Below are positions 16,736 through 24,808 of a stretch of 32,126 bases of DNA, piece after piece. The stretch lies in NCBI RefSeq assembly GCF_001592285.1, contig NZ_BCWQ01000024.1, positions 1-32,126 of the forward strand, written 5' to 3'. Source of the stretch: Hydrogenophaga pseudoflava NBRC 102511 (GTDB lineage Bacteria; Pseudomonadota; Gammaproteobacteria; Burkholderiales; Burkholderiaceae_C). Below the pieces are notes generated by a model. The model did no database searches, was not told the origin of the DNA, and saw only the letters and a list, made by a program, of their open reading frames with translations. Within the stretch, counting starts at the first letter, position 1. Each line of letters starts with the position of its first letter. Made by a program: the position numbers and the translations under genes.

Positions 16736-17041
16736 TCAAGACAATCCAGAGACCTCGGCCGGAGGCCGCCCGGCCACGCAACGCCATTGCACTTCTGCCG
16801 GTTGTGAAGAGGCGTATGGACCGCTCGAACAGGATGCTTCGCGCTCGTAGAACTGCGCCCTGCCCCATCCCGCTCGGATGCCTTCGGTCACCGTGCAGGT
16901 CTTGCAAAGCACGCCCCATCGGCCACCATGGGCCGGCAACTGCGCGTCGCAGAAAAACTGTTCATCCCTCAGCGGTCGACCGCACACATCGCAGTCGCCG
17001 GGATCGCCGACGTATTCGCATTCAGCGGTCTTGCACCGCAT
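16736..17041 (-). CDS. small zinc-binding protein
   Basis: The 101 residues show two Cys pairs, CDVCGRPL and CKTC, with an extra CKTAEC at the N-terminus and the sequence GIRAGWGRAQFYE after the second pair. This CxxC / CxxC-GRGQxY-like layout is that of small zinc-ribbon proteins of unknown role. The start ATG lies inside the end of the upstream gene (20-base overlap), pointing to coupled translation. The last 30 residues are low-complexity and look unconserved, so the end may be drifted. A nucleic-acid or protein-binding role is inferred only. Confidence 0.6.
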   Translation of the reverse strand: MRCKTAECEYVGDPGDCDVCGRPLRDEQFFCDAQLPAHGGRWGVLCKTCTVTEGIRAGWGRAQFYEREASCSSGPYASSQPAEVQWRCVAGRPPAEVSGLS

Positions 17042-17330
17042 ACATCGCCGACCAGACGTTCATGTAGGCGTCGTGCCGCTTCTTGGCCTTCACGGCTCCT
17101 TTGAAGTTGCTCCAGTCCAGGCTCATCACCTGGTCGTGCAGCACCTGGGCCACGGCTTCTCGGGGCACCCTCGCCCGGTACTTGTAGTCCGTCCCCTGGT
17201 TCACTTCGACCTTGGCCTGCGGGAACACCGATTCGATGTCGCCCTTGATGCGGGCCCGAACCGTAAGTACGTCCGTGTCACCCGGCTTCTGGACCACGCT
17301 GATGAAACTCTTCGGCAGAAAAATCCACAT
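17022..17330 (-). CDS. 102-residue conserved protein of unknown function
   Basis: Starts at ATG 17330, preceded by GGAG eight bases upstream; the longer frame to 17465 lies within the Nudix gene and is rejected. The protein begins MWIFLPKSFISVV, has VRARIKGDIESVFPQAKVEV, then YRARVPREAVAQVL and DWSNFKGAVKAKK before a NVWSAMY end. I recognise this as a widely distributed small family without an assigned function. The basic C-terminal SNFKGAVK and VWS motifs are its hallmark. It sits between the Nudix and zinc-protein genes in a compact operon. Confidence 0.65.
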   Translation of the reverse strand: MWIFLPKSFISVVQKPGDTDVLTVRARIKGDIESVFPQAKVEVNQGTDYKYRARVPREAVAQVLHDQVMSLDWSNFKGAVKAKKRHDAYMNVWSAMYAVQDR

Positions 17331-17356
17331 GCTTCTGGCTCCTTGATCCTGGGTGT

Positions 17357-17995
17357 TCAGCCCAACGCTGCCAAGGCCTGCAGCACAACCTGGTCGTTCG
17401 GGTGGGTGACGAAGCTCTTCAGCTGGTCCCGGGGGACCAGATGCACCGCCTGGCTCTCCCAGCACATGTCGGCCGGGTGGCCTCCCTCCCGCCTGGCGGT
17501 GTAGTAGCGGGTCACCGAGGTGCTGCGCACCGAGTCACACAGGAAGCCGGTCAGGATCACCTGCAGCCCGGATTCCTCAAATGCCTCCTTCAGGGCGTTT
17601 GCTCGCAGGCCCATCCCGGGATCCAGCTTGCCCTTGGGGAAGGTGTTCACATAACCCCCATGTTGGTTGCTGGGCGAGACCACCCAGACCCGACCATCGC
17701 TCTCGAGGATCACCACGCCCGAAGCGGCGGGCTTGCTTGGTGCGGTCGTCATCGGTGGCTCGGTGAAGTCCTCGGTCTGCTCGCCCGCGAACCTGTTCCA
17801 GCCGGCGGTGTTCTTGGGTGCGTCTGTCCACGAGCGCACGTCGATGCCGTTCAGGTTTGTTGGCATCGGCCCGTCCGGGATGACCGTGGCCCGCTCAAGT
17901 GGATCCCCCCAGCTCTCCAGGCTCGTGGGCGCGCTGGGGGCCTTGAGGTCAACCTGACGGCCGGCGTCATCGTTGCGGGGGTGGAGGCTCTTCAT
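17357..17995 (-). CDS. Nudix hydrolase-like protein with N-terminal extension
   Basis: The protein is 212 residues from ATG 17995; a GTG at 18004, overlapping the mrr stop, is an alternative. The first 85 residues form a Pro-rich extension with unknown role. The Nudix domain follows, with the box at about residues 122-144: GKLDPGM, then KEAFEESGL. The EE pair and following Gly are kept, but the first Glu of the box is Met128 and the usual Arg is Lys136. It should bind nucleoside-diphosphate-linked compounds such as ADP-ribose or NAD derivatives, but activity may be reduced or altered. It is directly downstream of mrr. Confidence 0.8.
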   Translation of the reverse strand: MKSLHPRNDDAGRQVDLKAPSAPTSLESWGDPLERATVIPDGPMPTNLNGIDVRSWTDAPKNTAGWNRFAGEQTEDFTEPPMTTAPSKPAASGVVILESDGRVWVVSPSNQHGGYVNTFPKGKLDPGMGLRANALKEAFEESGLQVILTGFLCDSVRSTSVTRYYTARREGGHPADMCWESQAVHLVPRDQLKSFVTHPNDQVVLQALAALG

Positions 17996-17997
17996 GA

Positions 17998-18969
17998 TCA
18001 ACACAGCACATCATTTGTCGACTGCGCTGAGACAGTCAACGGCAATTGCAGTGTTGGAGCACTGGGCCAAGTCTTTTTGTACTGCTCGAAGAAGGCGGCG
18101 TCCACCACCGGTTCCGGGCCGCTGGTCACGCCCAGTTCGAGTTTCCTGAGCATCTGAATGAGTTGGTCCAGCGGGACCAGGCGGATGGGGGTTTTGCCCA
18201 GGGCCTCGCTCTCTTTCATGGCCTCGGCCGTGAAAGTCGAGGTGGTGAAGAAGATCCCATGATCGGTTGTGTGGTCCAGCGAGCCGCGAAAGTTGCGGAT
18301 CTCTTGGGACGAGACAGTGGTATTGCCGGTGTAGCGCTTGCACTGCCAGGCCACACGGATGGACAACAGACCCGCGTCGTCCAGGTACATCAGGCCGATG
18401 CCATCCACACCCTTGTCGTTGGACTGACCGGTCACCTTGGTCTGGTCCAGTCCGTTGGCGGTCATGATGGCTGCGCACAGGTGCTCGAACCCCTTGTCCG
18501 AGAGCGACCAGAGGATGTCCTTGAGCTGCACCTGCCAGTTGACCGTGCCCTCCAGGTCCTGCTGCAGGTCGTCGCCGCTGGGCGCGGGCAGGTCCGCCTC
18601 GTCCTTGTTATTGCTCGCCTTGCTGGCGGTCTTGAAATAGATCGCCGCCGCGGTGGCCATGTCCAGGGGCGACTCCCAGCCTTCGGTGGTGAGTTTCCAG
18701 ATCCCGTGCCCTGCCGTCTTGGTCGGCTCCAGCAGACCCGCATTGACCAGGTACATGCGCGCCCAGTAGATGTCGTTCTGGTACTTGGGCACGCCGCTGG
18801 CGAGCATCTGGTCGTTGACCTTCTCACCGGCTTCGTCAATGGCCTGCACGACGGCGGACTTGACGGCACCGGCCTTGGCCACGCCATTCATCTCTCGAAG
18901 GGCGGAGAGGATGCGGGGGATGAACCGCACGACTTCGGGCAGTTTCTCGGTATCGATGTGCTGGTTCAT
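17998..18969 (-). CDS. mrr: Mrr-like restriction endonuclease
   Basis: The protein is 323 residues from ATG 18969, chosen for a GGGAGCGAG site in front; the frame can be extended to 18999. The N-terminal 100 residues form the Mrr_N winged-helix (YQNDIYWARMYLVNAGLLEP, then GIWKLTTEGW). The C-terminal nuclease is PD-(D/E)XK of Mrr type: FEHLCAAIM helix, Asp189 in NDKGVDGIG, and Gln209-x-Lys211 in VAWQCKRYTG. All expected active-site residues are present. Mrr proteins cut modified (methylated) DNA. Here it opens an operon with a Nudix and three small or unknown genes, which is not the usual solitary setting. Confidence 0.9.
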   Translation of the reverse strand: MNQHIDTEKLPEVVRFIPRILSALREMNGVAKAGAVKSAVVQAIDEAGEKVNDQMLASGVPKYQNDIYWARMYLVNAGLLEPTKTAGHGIWKLTTEGWESPLDMATAAAIYFKTASKASNNKDEADLPAPSGDDLQQDLEGTVNWQVQLKDILWSLSDKGFEHLCAAIMTANGLDQTKVTGQSNDKGVDGIGLMYLDDAGLLSIRVAWQCKRYTGNTTVSSQEIRNFRGSLDHTTDHGIFFTTSTFTAEAMKESEALGKTPIRLVPLDQLIQMLRKLELGVTSGPEPVVDAAFFEQYKKTWPSAPTLQLPLTVSAQSTNDVLC

Positions 18970-19007
18970 CTCGCTCCCGTTCCTGATTGAGTTCCACAAG
19001 CGATCAA

Positions 19008-19024
19008 GCGGGCCCAGGGCCCGC
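19008..19024. promoter_or_regulatory. GC-rich palindrome GCGGGCCC-A-GGGCCCGC in the mrr leader
   Basis: Two perfect eight-base arms around one base, 39 bases upstream of the mrr start. No T-run follows in either direction. It may be an operator or an RNA hairpin affecting mrr translation. Confidence 0.5.
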
Positions 19025-19037
19025 TCTGAATTGCAGT

Positions 19038-19067
19038 ATTTGCGCTTTACGCAAATTGTAGTTTGCG
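19038..19067. promoter_or_regulatory. probable XRE operator, ATTTGCG-CTTTA-CGCAAAT plus a half-site
   Basis: A perfect inverted repeat (19038-19056, seven-base arms) is followed by a third TTTGCG copy at 19062-19067. It lies in the divergent gap between mrr and the XRE gene, where a regulator would repress both. The match of site and regulator is inferred from position. Confidence 0.55.
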
Positions 19068-19118
19068 ATTGGCGCCATGCGCTTTGTGCTGTCGGTGCGG
19101 ACTTTTGAGAATGCGCGG

Positions 19119-19472
19119 ATGAACATCGGCAAGGTCATTCGAGCACTTCGAACGGAACGAGGAGACAGCCTCGAGAAGCTCGCTTTCGATGTCGGCACCG
19201 ATGCCAGCAACCTCTCGCGCATCGAACGCGGTCTGCAGCAACCTTCGGAAGAGATCCTCAAGGCCATTGCGTCGGCCCTGCACTCGTCGGTGGCTGAGCT
19301 CTACGCCTTAGCCGAGGGGCGCCGCCTTGCCGCCGGATCGGAAGTGCACCCCGATGACTTGGCCCGCGACGCGGTCCAGATGCGCAAATACTTCCGATCG
19401 CTGACGCCGGAATACCAGAAACTGGCGCTGGAAATCGTCAAGACCCTGGTGCGCACTCAGGCCAAGGGTTGA
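19119..19472 (+). CDS. XRE-family transcriptional regulator
   Basis: The protein is 117 residues from ATG 19119; an earlier ATG at 19077 would add 14 residues and lies very close to the operator repeats. The HTH_3 domain fills residues 1-65: MNIGKVIRALRTERGDSLEK then DVGTDASNLSRIERGLQQPS, the latter being the recognition helix region. The rest is a helical tail that may dimerise. It is divergent from the mrr operon with palindromes between them, as in self-controlled restriction or toxin loci. It is the likely controller of the mrr operon. Confidence 0.88.
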   Translation: MNIGKVIRALRTERGDSLEKLAFDVGTDASNLSRIERGLQQPSEEILKAIASALHSSVAELYALAEGRRLAAGSEVHPDDLARDAVQMRKYFRSLTPEYQKLALEIVKTLVRTQAKG

Positions 19473-19521
19473 TCCCCTCTTTTGTTGTTCCCATCCGTGC
19501 GCTGGCCAGCACAATGCAGCC

Positions 19522-19734
19522 ATGGACAACAAGACCCCAGCCAACGCCTGCCACCGTTGTGGTGCCACCGCCTACAGACCGGTGATCGCGCGCGACGCCA
19601 GCGGTGCCATGACGCCCAGCGGGGCGTACCGCTGTGTGCAGTGCAAGCTCGAGTTCACCTCCATCGATCAGTGGCGCCTCTCAGGGCCTGCGAATTCGGC
19701 GTCGTCATGGACCCAGGGTCGATCCGCCGCCTGA
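19522..19734 (+). CDS. 70-residue zinc-ribbon protein
   Basis: The protein starts MDNKTPANACHRCGATAYRP and has a second pair in YRCVQCKLEF, giving a CxxC-x(about 29)-CxxC zinc-ribbon. Small proteins of this kind are common near integrated elements in beta-proteobacteria, but the function is unknown. It lies 49 bases after the XRE gene in the same direction and before the recombinase module. The weak ribosome site leaves the start somewhat uncertain. Confidence 0.6.
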   Translation: MDNKTPANACHRCGATAYRPVIARDASGAMTPSGAYRCVQCKLEFTSIDQWRLSGPANSASSWTQGRSAA

Positions 19735-19886
19735 TCGGCCCACTACACATGCCTCAGAGCGCCGTGCAAGGCAAGCACGGGATGTGAATCACGACCACAC
19801 ACCACGGCTACTGCGCTGCATCAGTTGATCAAGGGTGACGACAGAGCGTTACTTGCTCCGTGCCGCTGTTGGCACTGGAGCATTCA

Positions 19887-20261
19887 ATGAAACGCAAACC
19901 GTCTTCTCCTTCTTCTTCCAAGTCGCCCGCTGCAAAGTCTCCGGCTGCCAAACCAGCCCGCGCTGCTTCTGGCGCTCGCCCCAAGACAGCGCCCTCCTCC
20001 AGGCCCGTGGTCAAGAAGGCCAAGCCTGCGCCCGCCCAGGCCCCTGAAGTCACCACCACCAAACAGTCCCAGCTGATCACCCTGCTGCGCAGTGCGGCCG
20101 GCGCCAGCATGGAGCAGATGATGGCGCTCACGGGCTGGCAGTCCCACACCGTGCGCGGCATGCTCAGCGGCTCGCTGCGCAAGCGCCTGGGTCTGGATGT
20201 GCAGTGTCAGCGGGTCGATGGTGTTCATCTCTACCGGATCGTGGAGGCGGCTTCAGCATGA
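19887..20261 (+). CDS. DUF3489 protein of a recombinase cassette
   Basis: The protein is 124 residues from ATG 19887; an alternative start at 19860 adds nine residues. The first 55 residues are Lys/Ala/Pro/Ser-rich and probably disordered. The C-terminal domain, with KQSQLITLLRSAAGASMEQM, then TGWQSHTVRGMLSGSLRKRL, is DUF3489, a winged-helix-like DNA-binding type. Its stop overlaps the start of the next gene. The DUF3489, DUF2924, serine recombinase trio recurs in proteobacterial mobile elements, so it likely assists or controls recombination. Confidence 0.85.
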   Translation: MKRKPSSPSSSKSPAAKSPAAKPARAASGARPKTAPSSRPVVKKAKPAPAQAPEVTTTKQSQLITLLRSAAGASMEQMMALTGWQSHTVRGMLSGSLRKRLGLDVQCQRVDGVHLYRIVEAASA

Positions 20262-20652
20262 GCGTGGTGGAGCAGATCCTTCAGGCGGACCGGGCCACGC
20301 TGGTCGAGCGGTGGCAGTCCCTGTTCGATCGGGAACCGCCGGCCCATGTGCAGGTGAACCTGATCCGCCGGGTCCTGTCCTGGCATGCGCAGGACCAGAT
20401 GCTGGACAACGACTGGTGTGGACCCAAGGGTGCGGCGCGCCTCAAACGTGTGCTGCGCAGCACCGCCTCAGCACCGGTGCTGGCACCGGGTACCCGGCTG
20501 CTGCGGGAATGGCAGGGCGTCACCCACGAGGTCCTGGTCCTGCCCCAGGGCTTTGCCCACCAGGGCCAGACCTACAAGAGCCTGAGTGCGGTGGCCAAGG
20601 CCATCACCGGCACCCACTGGTCCGGGCCGGTGTTCTTCGGGGTGCGGCGCTG

Positions 20653-20653
<1 letters not shown>
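20258..20653 (+). CDS. DUF2924 protein of a recombinase cassette
   Basis: The protein is 131 residues, with the ATG at 20258 overlapping the previous stop (ATGA). It shows the DUF2924 pattern: an N-terminal helical half (LVERWQSLFDREPP), a central PGTRLLREWQGVTHEVLVLP strand pair, and an end YKSLSAVAKAITGTHWSGPVFFG. The latter half resembles DNA-interacting folds, but its role is not established. It is coupled to the recombinase gene, whose ATG overlaps its TGA. Confidence 0.88.
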
Positions 20654-22338
<1,685 letters not shown>

Positions 22339-22619
22339 GAGCTGTGGACTGGAGCGCCTCTCGAGTACTCGCGTGCCTCTGGTTCCGAGTTTTTCTGGTC
22401 ATCTTGCAGCGGCATGGGCAACGCCACCCGGACTCGACAAACCTTCAGCTTGTCACGAGTACTTGTTTTTTGTGCTTCCTGTACGTCAGCGGAGGCAGAC
22501 CTGGTACGATCAGCGTGCATTTTGTGCAACGTGTTCAGTTTGCATGTTGCAAGTCAATGGCAAGCGAATTTAGCAAGGCCGACAGTCAGGTTTCATCGTC
22601 ACAGCATACGGGCAGCACA
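22339..22619. other. gap between recombinase and vsr
   Basis: 281 bases without a convincing gene. The upstream part is a change point from GC-rich recombinase DNA to a lower-GC block. It includes a TTGCA-TGT-TGCAA inverted repeat at 22540-22552 and a nearby TGCA-TTTTG-TGCA pair at 22516-22528. An open frame continuous with vsr covers the gap but its residue composition is not protein-like. This gap may hold the vsr promoter or an element end. Confidence 0.5.
22540..22552. promoter_or_regulatory. TTGCA-TGT-TGCAA inverted repeat upstream of vsr
   Basis: Five-base perfect arms, 68 bases before the vsr start, with a related TGCA pair 12 bases further upstream. It could be an operator for the methyltransferase pair, but no controller gene was found next to it. 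Confidence 0.3.
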
Positions 22620-23075
22620 ATGACAGACATCGTTTCACCCAGTAAACGCAGTGAGATGATGTCCGGAATCCTTGCAAAAAATACGAAGCCTGAAATGCGG
22701 GTGCGAAAGGCACTGTTTTCCCGTGGGTACCGATACAGGTTGCATCGCAGGGATCTTCCAGGGACGCCAGACATCGTTCTCCCTGGCAGGAGAGTGGCGA
22801 TATTCGTTCACGGATGTTTCTGGCACGGCCACGCAGGCTGCAGTCTGGCCAAAGTCCCCGGTACACGTGAAGATTTCTGGAAACGGAAATTCGAGCAGAA
22901 CCGGCATCGCGACGAAGAAGCCGTTGGGGCGTTGCGGTCGGCTGGCTGGAGAGTGCTTGTTGTCTGGGAGTGCTTTTTGCGTTCCACCGAGACACAGGAC
23001 GGACTGGCAACGGCGCTGTCTGGCTGGCTCGAGTCGGCAAACAGGACAGGCGTGCTTCAGTCGACTTCCTCATAG
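22620..23075 (+). CDS. vsr: Vsr-like DNA mismatch endonuclease
   Basis: The protein is 151 residues from ATG 22620, the normal length for Vsr; the longer frame back to 22335 is rejected. Residues MTDIVSPSKRSEMMSGILAK and NTKPEMRVRKALFSRGYRYR are the typical N-terminal part. The catalytic Asp51 is in PGTPDIVLP, the same position as in the E. coli enzyme, and the metal/zinc region is FVHGCFWHGHAGC with His64, His69 and His71. Family members nick DNA at T:G mismatches formed by 5-methylcytosine deamination. With the dcm-like gene next to it, repair of methyltransferase damage is likely; in this cluster it may also act as a restriction nickase. Confidence 0.93.
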   Translation: MTDIVSPSKRSEMMSGILAKNTKPEMRVRKALFSRGYRYRLHRRDLPGTPDIVLPGRRVAIFVHGCFWHGHAGCSLAKVPGTREDFWKRKFEQNRHRDEEAVGALRSAGWRVLVVWECFLRSTETQDGLATALSGWLESANRTGVLQSTSS

Positions 23076-23132
23076 ACCTGTGCACGGCGGCATCGCAGCC
23101 CCTGAGGCCAGAACAGAACCAACTCGATACGA

Positions 23133-24764
23133 ATGACATACAAGATCGTCGACCTTTTTGCTGGACCGGGTGGTCTGGGCGAGGGCTTTGCCGCCTATGA
23201 AGGTGGCACCCGATTCAAGATCGCGCTATCCGCTGAGATGGAAGCCAGCGCGCATCAGACGCTGTCCCTGCGTAGTTTTTTCCGCCATGTCCGCGGGGAC
23301 AGCAAAGCACTGGAGGCGTACTACAGGTTCTGCACTTCAGCGGACGCTCCGCATCCGGGAGAAATCGCGCCCTTGGCGTGGAAGGCGGCCCGTTCCGAGG
23401 CGCACCAGCTAACCCTTGGGGATCCAGCGCACAACAGGGAGCTCGATACCTTGCTTGACAAGGCCGAACTTAAATTTGACGAGACGGTGCTCATCGGGGG
23501 GCCACCCTGTCAGGCCTATTCACTCGTCGGCAGATCGCGCAACCGTGGAAAGGCAAACTACGTCGCCGAAGAAGACCACCGGCATTTCCTTTACAGGGAA
23601 TACCTTCGCATCCTCCATCGCAGCCGACCTGCGGTCTTTGTCATGGAGAACGTCAAGGGAATCCTGTCTTCCAAGGTCGGCGGCAAGCTGGTTTTTCATG
23701 ACATCCTGCGGGATCTTTCCGACCCCGGCAAGGCGCTTGGAGGGTCGACGGGTGCTCGATACACCATTCACTCATTGGTATCTCAAACCACATTTGCTCC
23801 CGGCGACGACCCGGAACTGATCGATGCCAGCTCATTCATCATCGAATCTGAAAAGTATGGGATCCCACAAGCCAGACACCGTGTGATCTTGCTGGGGGTC
23901 CGGGAGGATCTTGGATACGACGGCAGACTTCTCCTGTCACCGTCTGACGAACTACGGGTCACTGACGCAATTGGCTGTTTGCCGCCTCTGCGCAGCAGAC
24001 TCAGCACAGAAGACAGTGATATCAAGTGGCGCACCACTGTTGTCAGATTGGCTCAGGAGCTTCAGCGTGATGCTCAGGCGAAGGGTATGGAGGCAATGGC
24101 GCTACAGCTGAGGGCGGGGACGAGCCGACTGGGGTTCACGCTTGAAACCGGGGCGCTCAGGTATTACAAGGCCACACCGCTGTCTGGCGAGAGCGAGTAC
24201 GACAAGTGGGTCAACGATCCGTATCTAGGCGTATGGCTCAATCATGAGTCGAGATCTCATATGGCGAGTGATCTCGCGCGGTACTTCTACACGGCCACGT
24301 TTGGACAACTGCACCAGCGTACCCCGAAGGGGCATCTCGACTTCTCATTGAAGGGGCTGGCACCTGACCATGCGAACTGGGAGTCTGGAAAGTTCATTGA
24401 TCGTTTCCGAGTCCAGATGCCAGAAGCTCCCAGCACGACTGTAACGAGCCACATCGCCAAAGACGGTCACTACTTCATCCATCCAGATCCAGGTCAATGC
24501 CGGAGCCTGACGGTTCGTGAAGCGGCTAGGCTTCAGACTTTCCCTGACAACTACTTCTTTCAAGGGAACCGGACGCAGCAATACCACCAGGTTGGAAACG
24601 CCGTCCCGTCCTTGCTGGCAAACAAGATCGCGAAGGTGGTGCACGCCGTTCTGATCGGTGCAAGACCTGCAGGGGCTGGAAGGCGGGACGAGATTGAGCG
24701 ACCGCGAACAACCGCTGGCAGCGTGAGTCTTGGCGCTAGGCGCATACGTGCGTCTAGCGCATGA
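23133..24764 (+). CDS. dcm: DNA (cytosine-5)-methyltransferase (Dcm family)
   Basis: The 543 residues contain all the main m5C methyltransferase motifs: motif I DLFAGPGGLGEGF at about 7-19, motif IV GGPPCQAYS with catalytic Cys at about 126, motif VI MENVKG, motif VIII QARHRVILLG, and motifs IX-X from REAARLQTFPDNYFFQG to GNAVPSLLA. About 100 residues separate motifs I and IV, longer than usual, so there is an insertion in the first half. The recognition sequence cannot be predicted. It modifies host DNA so that the adjacent nuclease genes spare it. It follows vsr by 57 bases and is convergent with the AIPR operon. Confidence 0.95.
   Translation: MTYKIVDLFAGPGGLGEGFAAYEGGTRFKIALSAEMEASAHQTLSLRSFFRHVRGDSKALEAYYRFCTSADAPHPGEIAPLAWKAARSEAHQLTLGDPAHNRELDTLLDKAELKFDETVLIGGPPCQAYSLVGRSRNRGKANYVAEEDHRHFLYREYLRILHRSRPAVFVMENVKGILSSKVGGKLVFHDILRDLSDPGKALGGSTGARYTIHSLVSQTTFAPGDDPELIDASSFIIESEKYGIPQARHRVILLGVREDLGYDGRLLLSPSDELRVTDAIGCLPPLRSRLSTEDSDIKWRTTVVRLAQELQRDAQAKGMEAMALQLRAGTSRLGFTLETGALRYYKATPLSGESEYDKWVNDPYLGVWLNHESRSHMASDLARYFYTATFGQLHQRTPKGHLDFSLKGLAPDHANWESGKFIDRFRVQMPEAPSTTVTSHIAKDGHYFIHPDPGQCRSLTVREAARLQTFPDNYFFQGNRTQQYHQVGNAVPSLLANKIAKVVHAVLIGARPAGAGRRDEIERPRTTAGSVSLGARRIRASSA
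24733..24760. terminator. hairpin at the dcm end between convergent operons
   Basis: GCGCTAG and CTAGCGC form seven-base perfect outer arms, with four more pairs after one mismatch. It overlaps the last codons of dcm. There is no T-run, so it is at most a weak or bidirectional terminator. Confidence 0.4.
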
Positions 24765-24808
24765 TAGGCGTCACATGTGTACCGGACTGCAGGCAGACAG
24801 GATGAAGT

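Noticed and set aside
20197..20652. Upstream extension of the serine recombinase frame
   Set aside because: The extra residues lie in another frame of the DUF3489 and DUF2924 genes, and the ATG at 20653 is coupled to the preceding stop.
22339..22420. Possible attachment site or tRNA fragment after the recombinase (GGTTCCGAGT-like text)
   Set aside because: It does not fit a T-loop consensus and no matching direct repeat was found elsewhere in the window.
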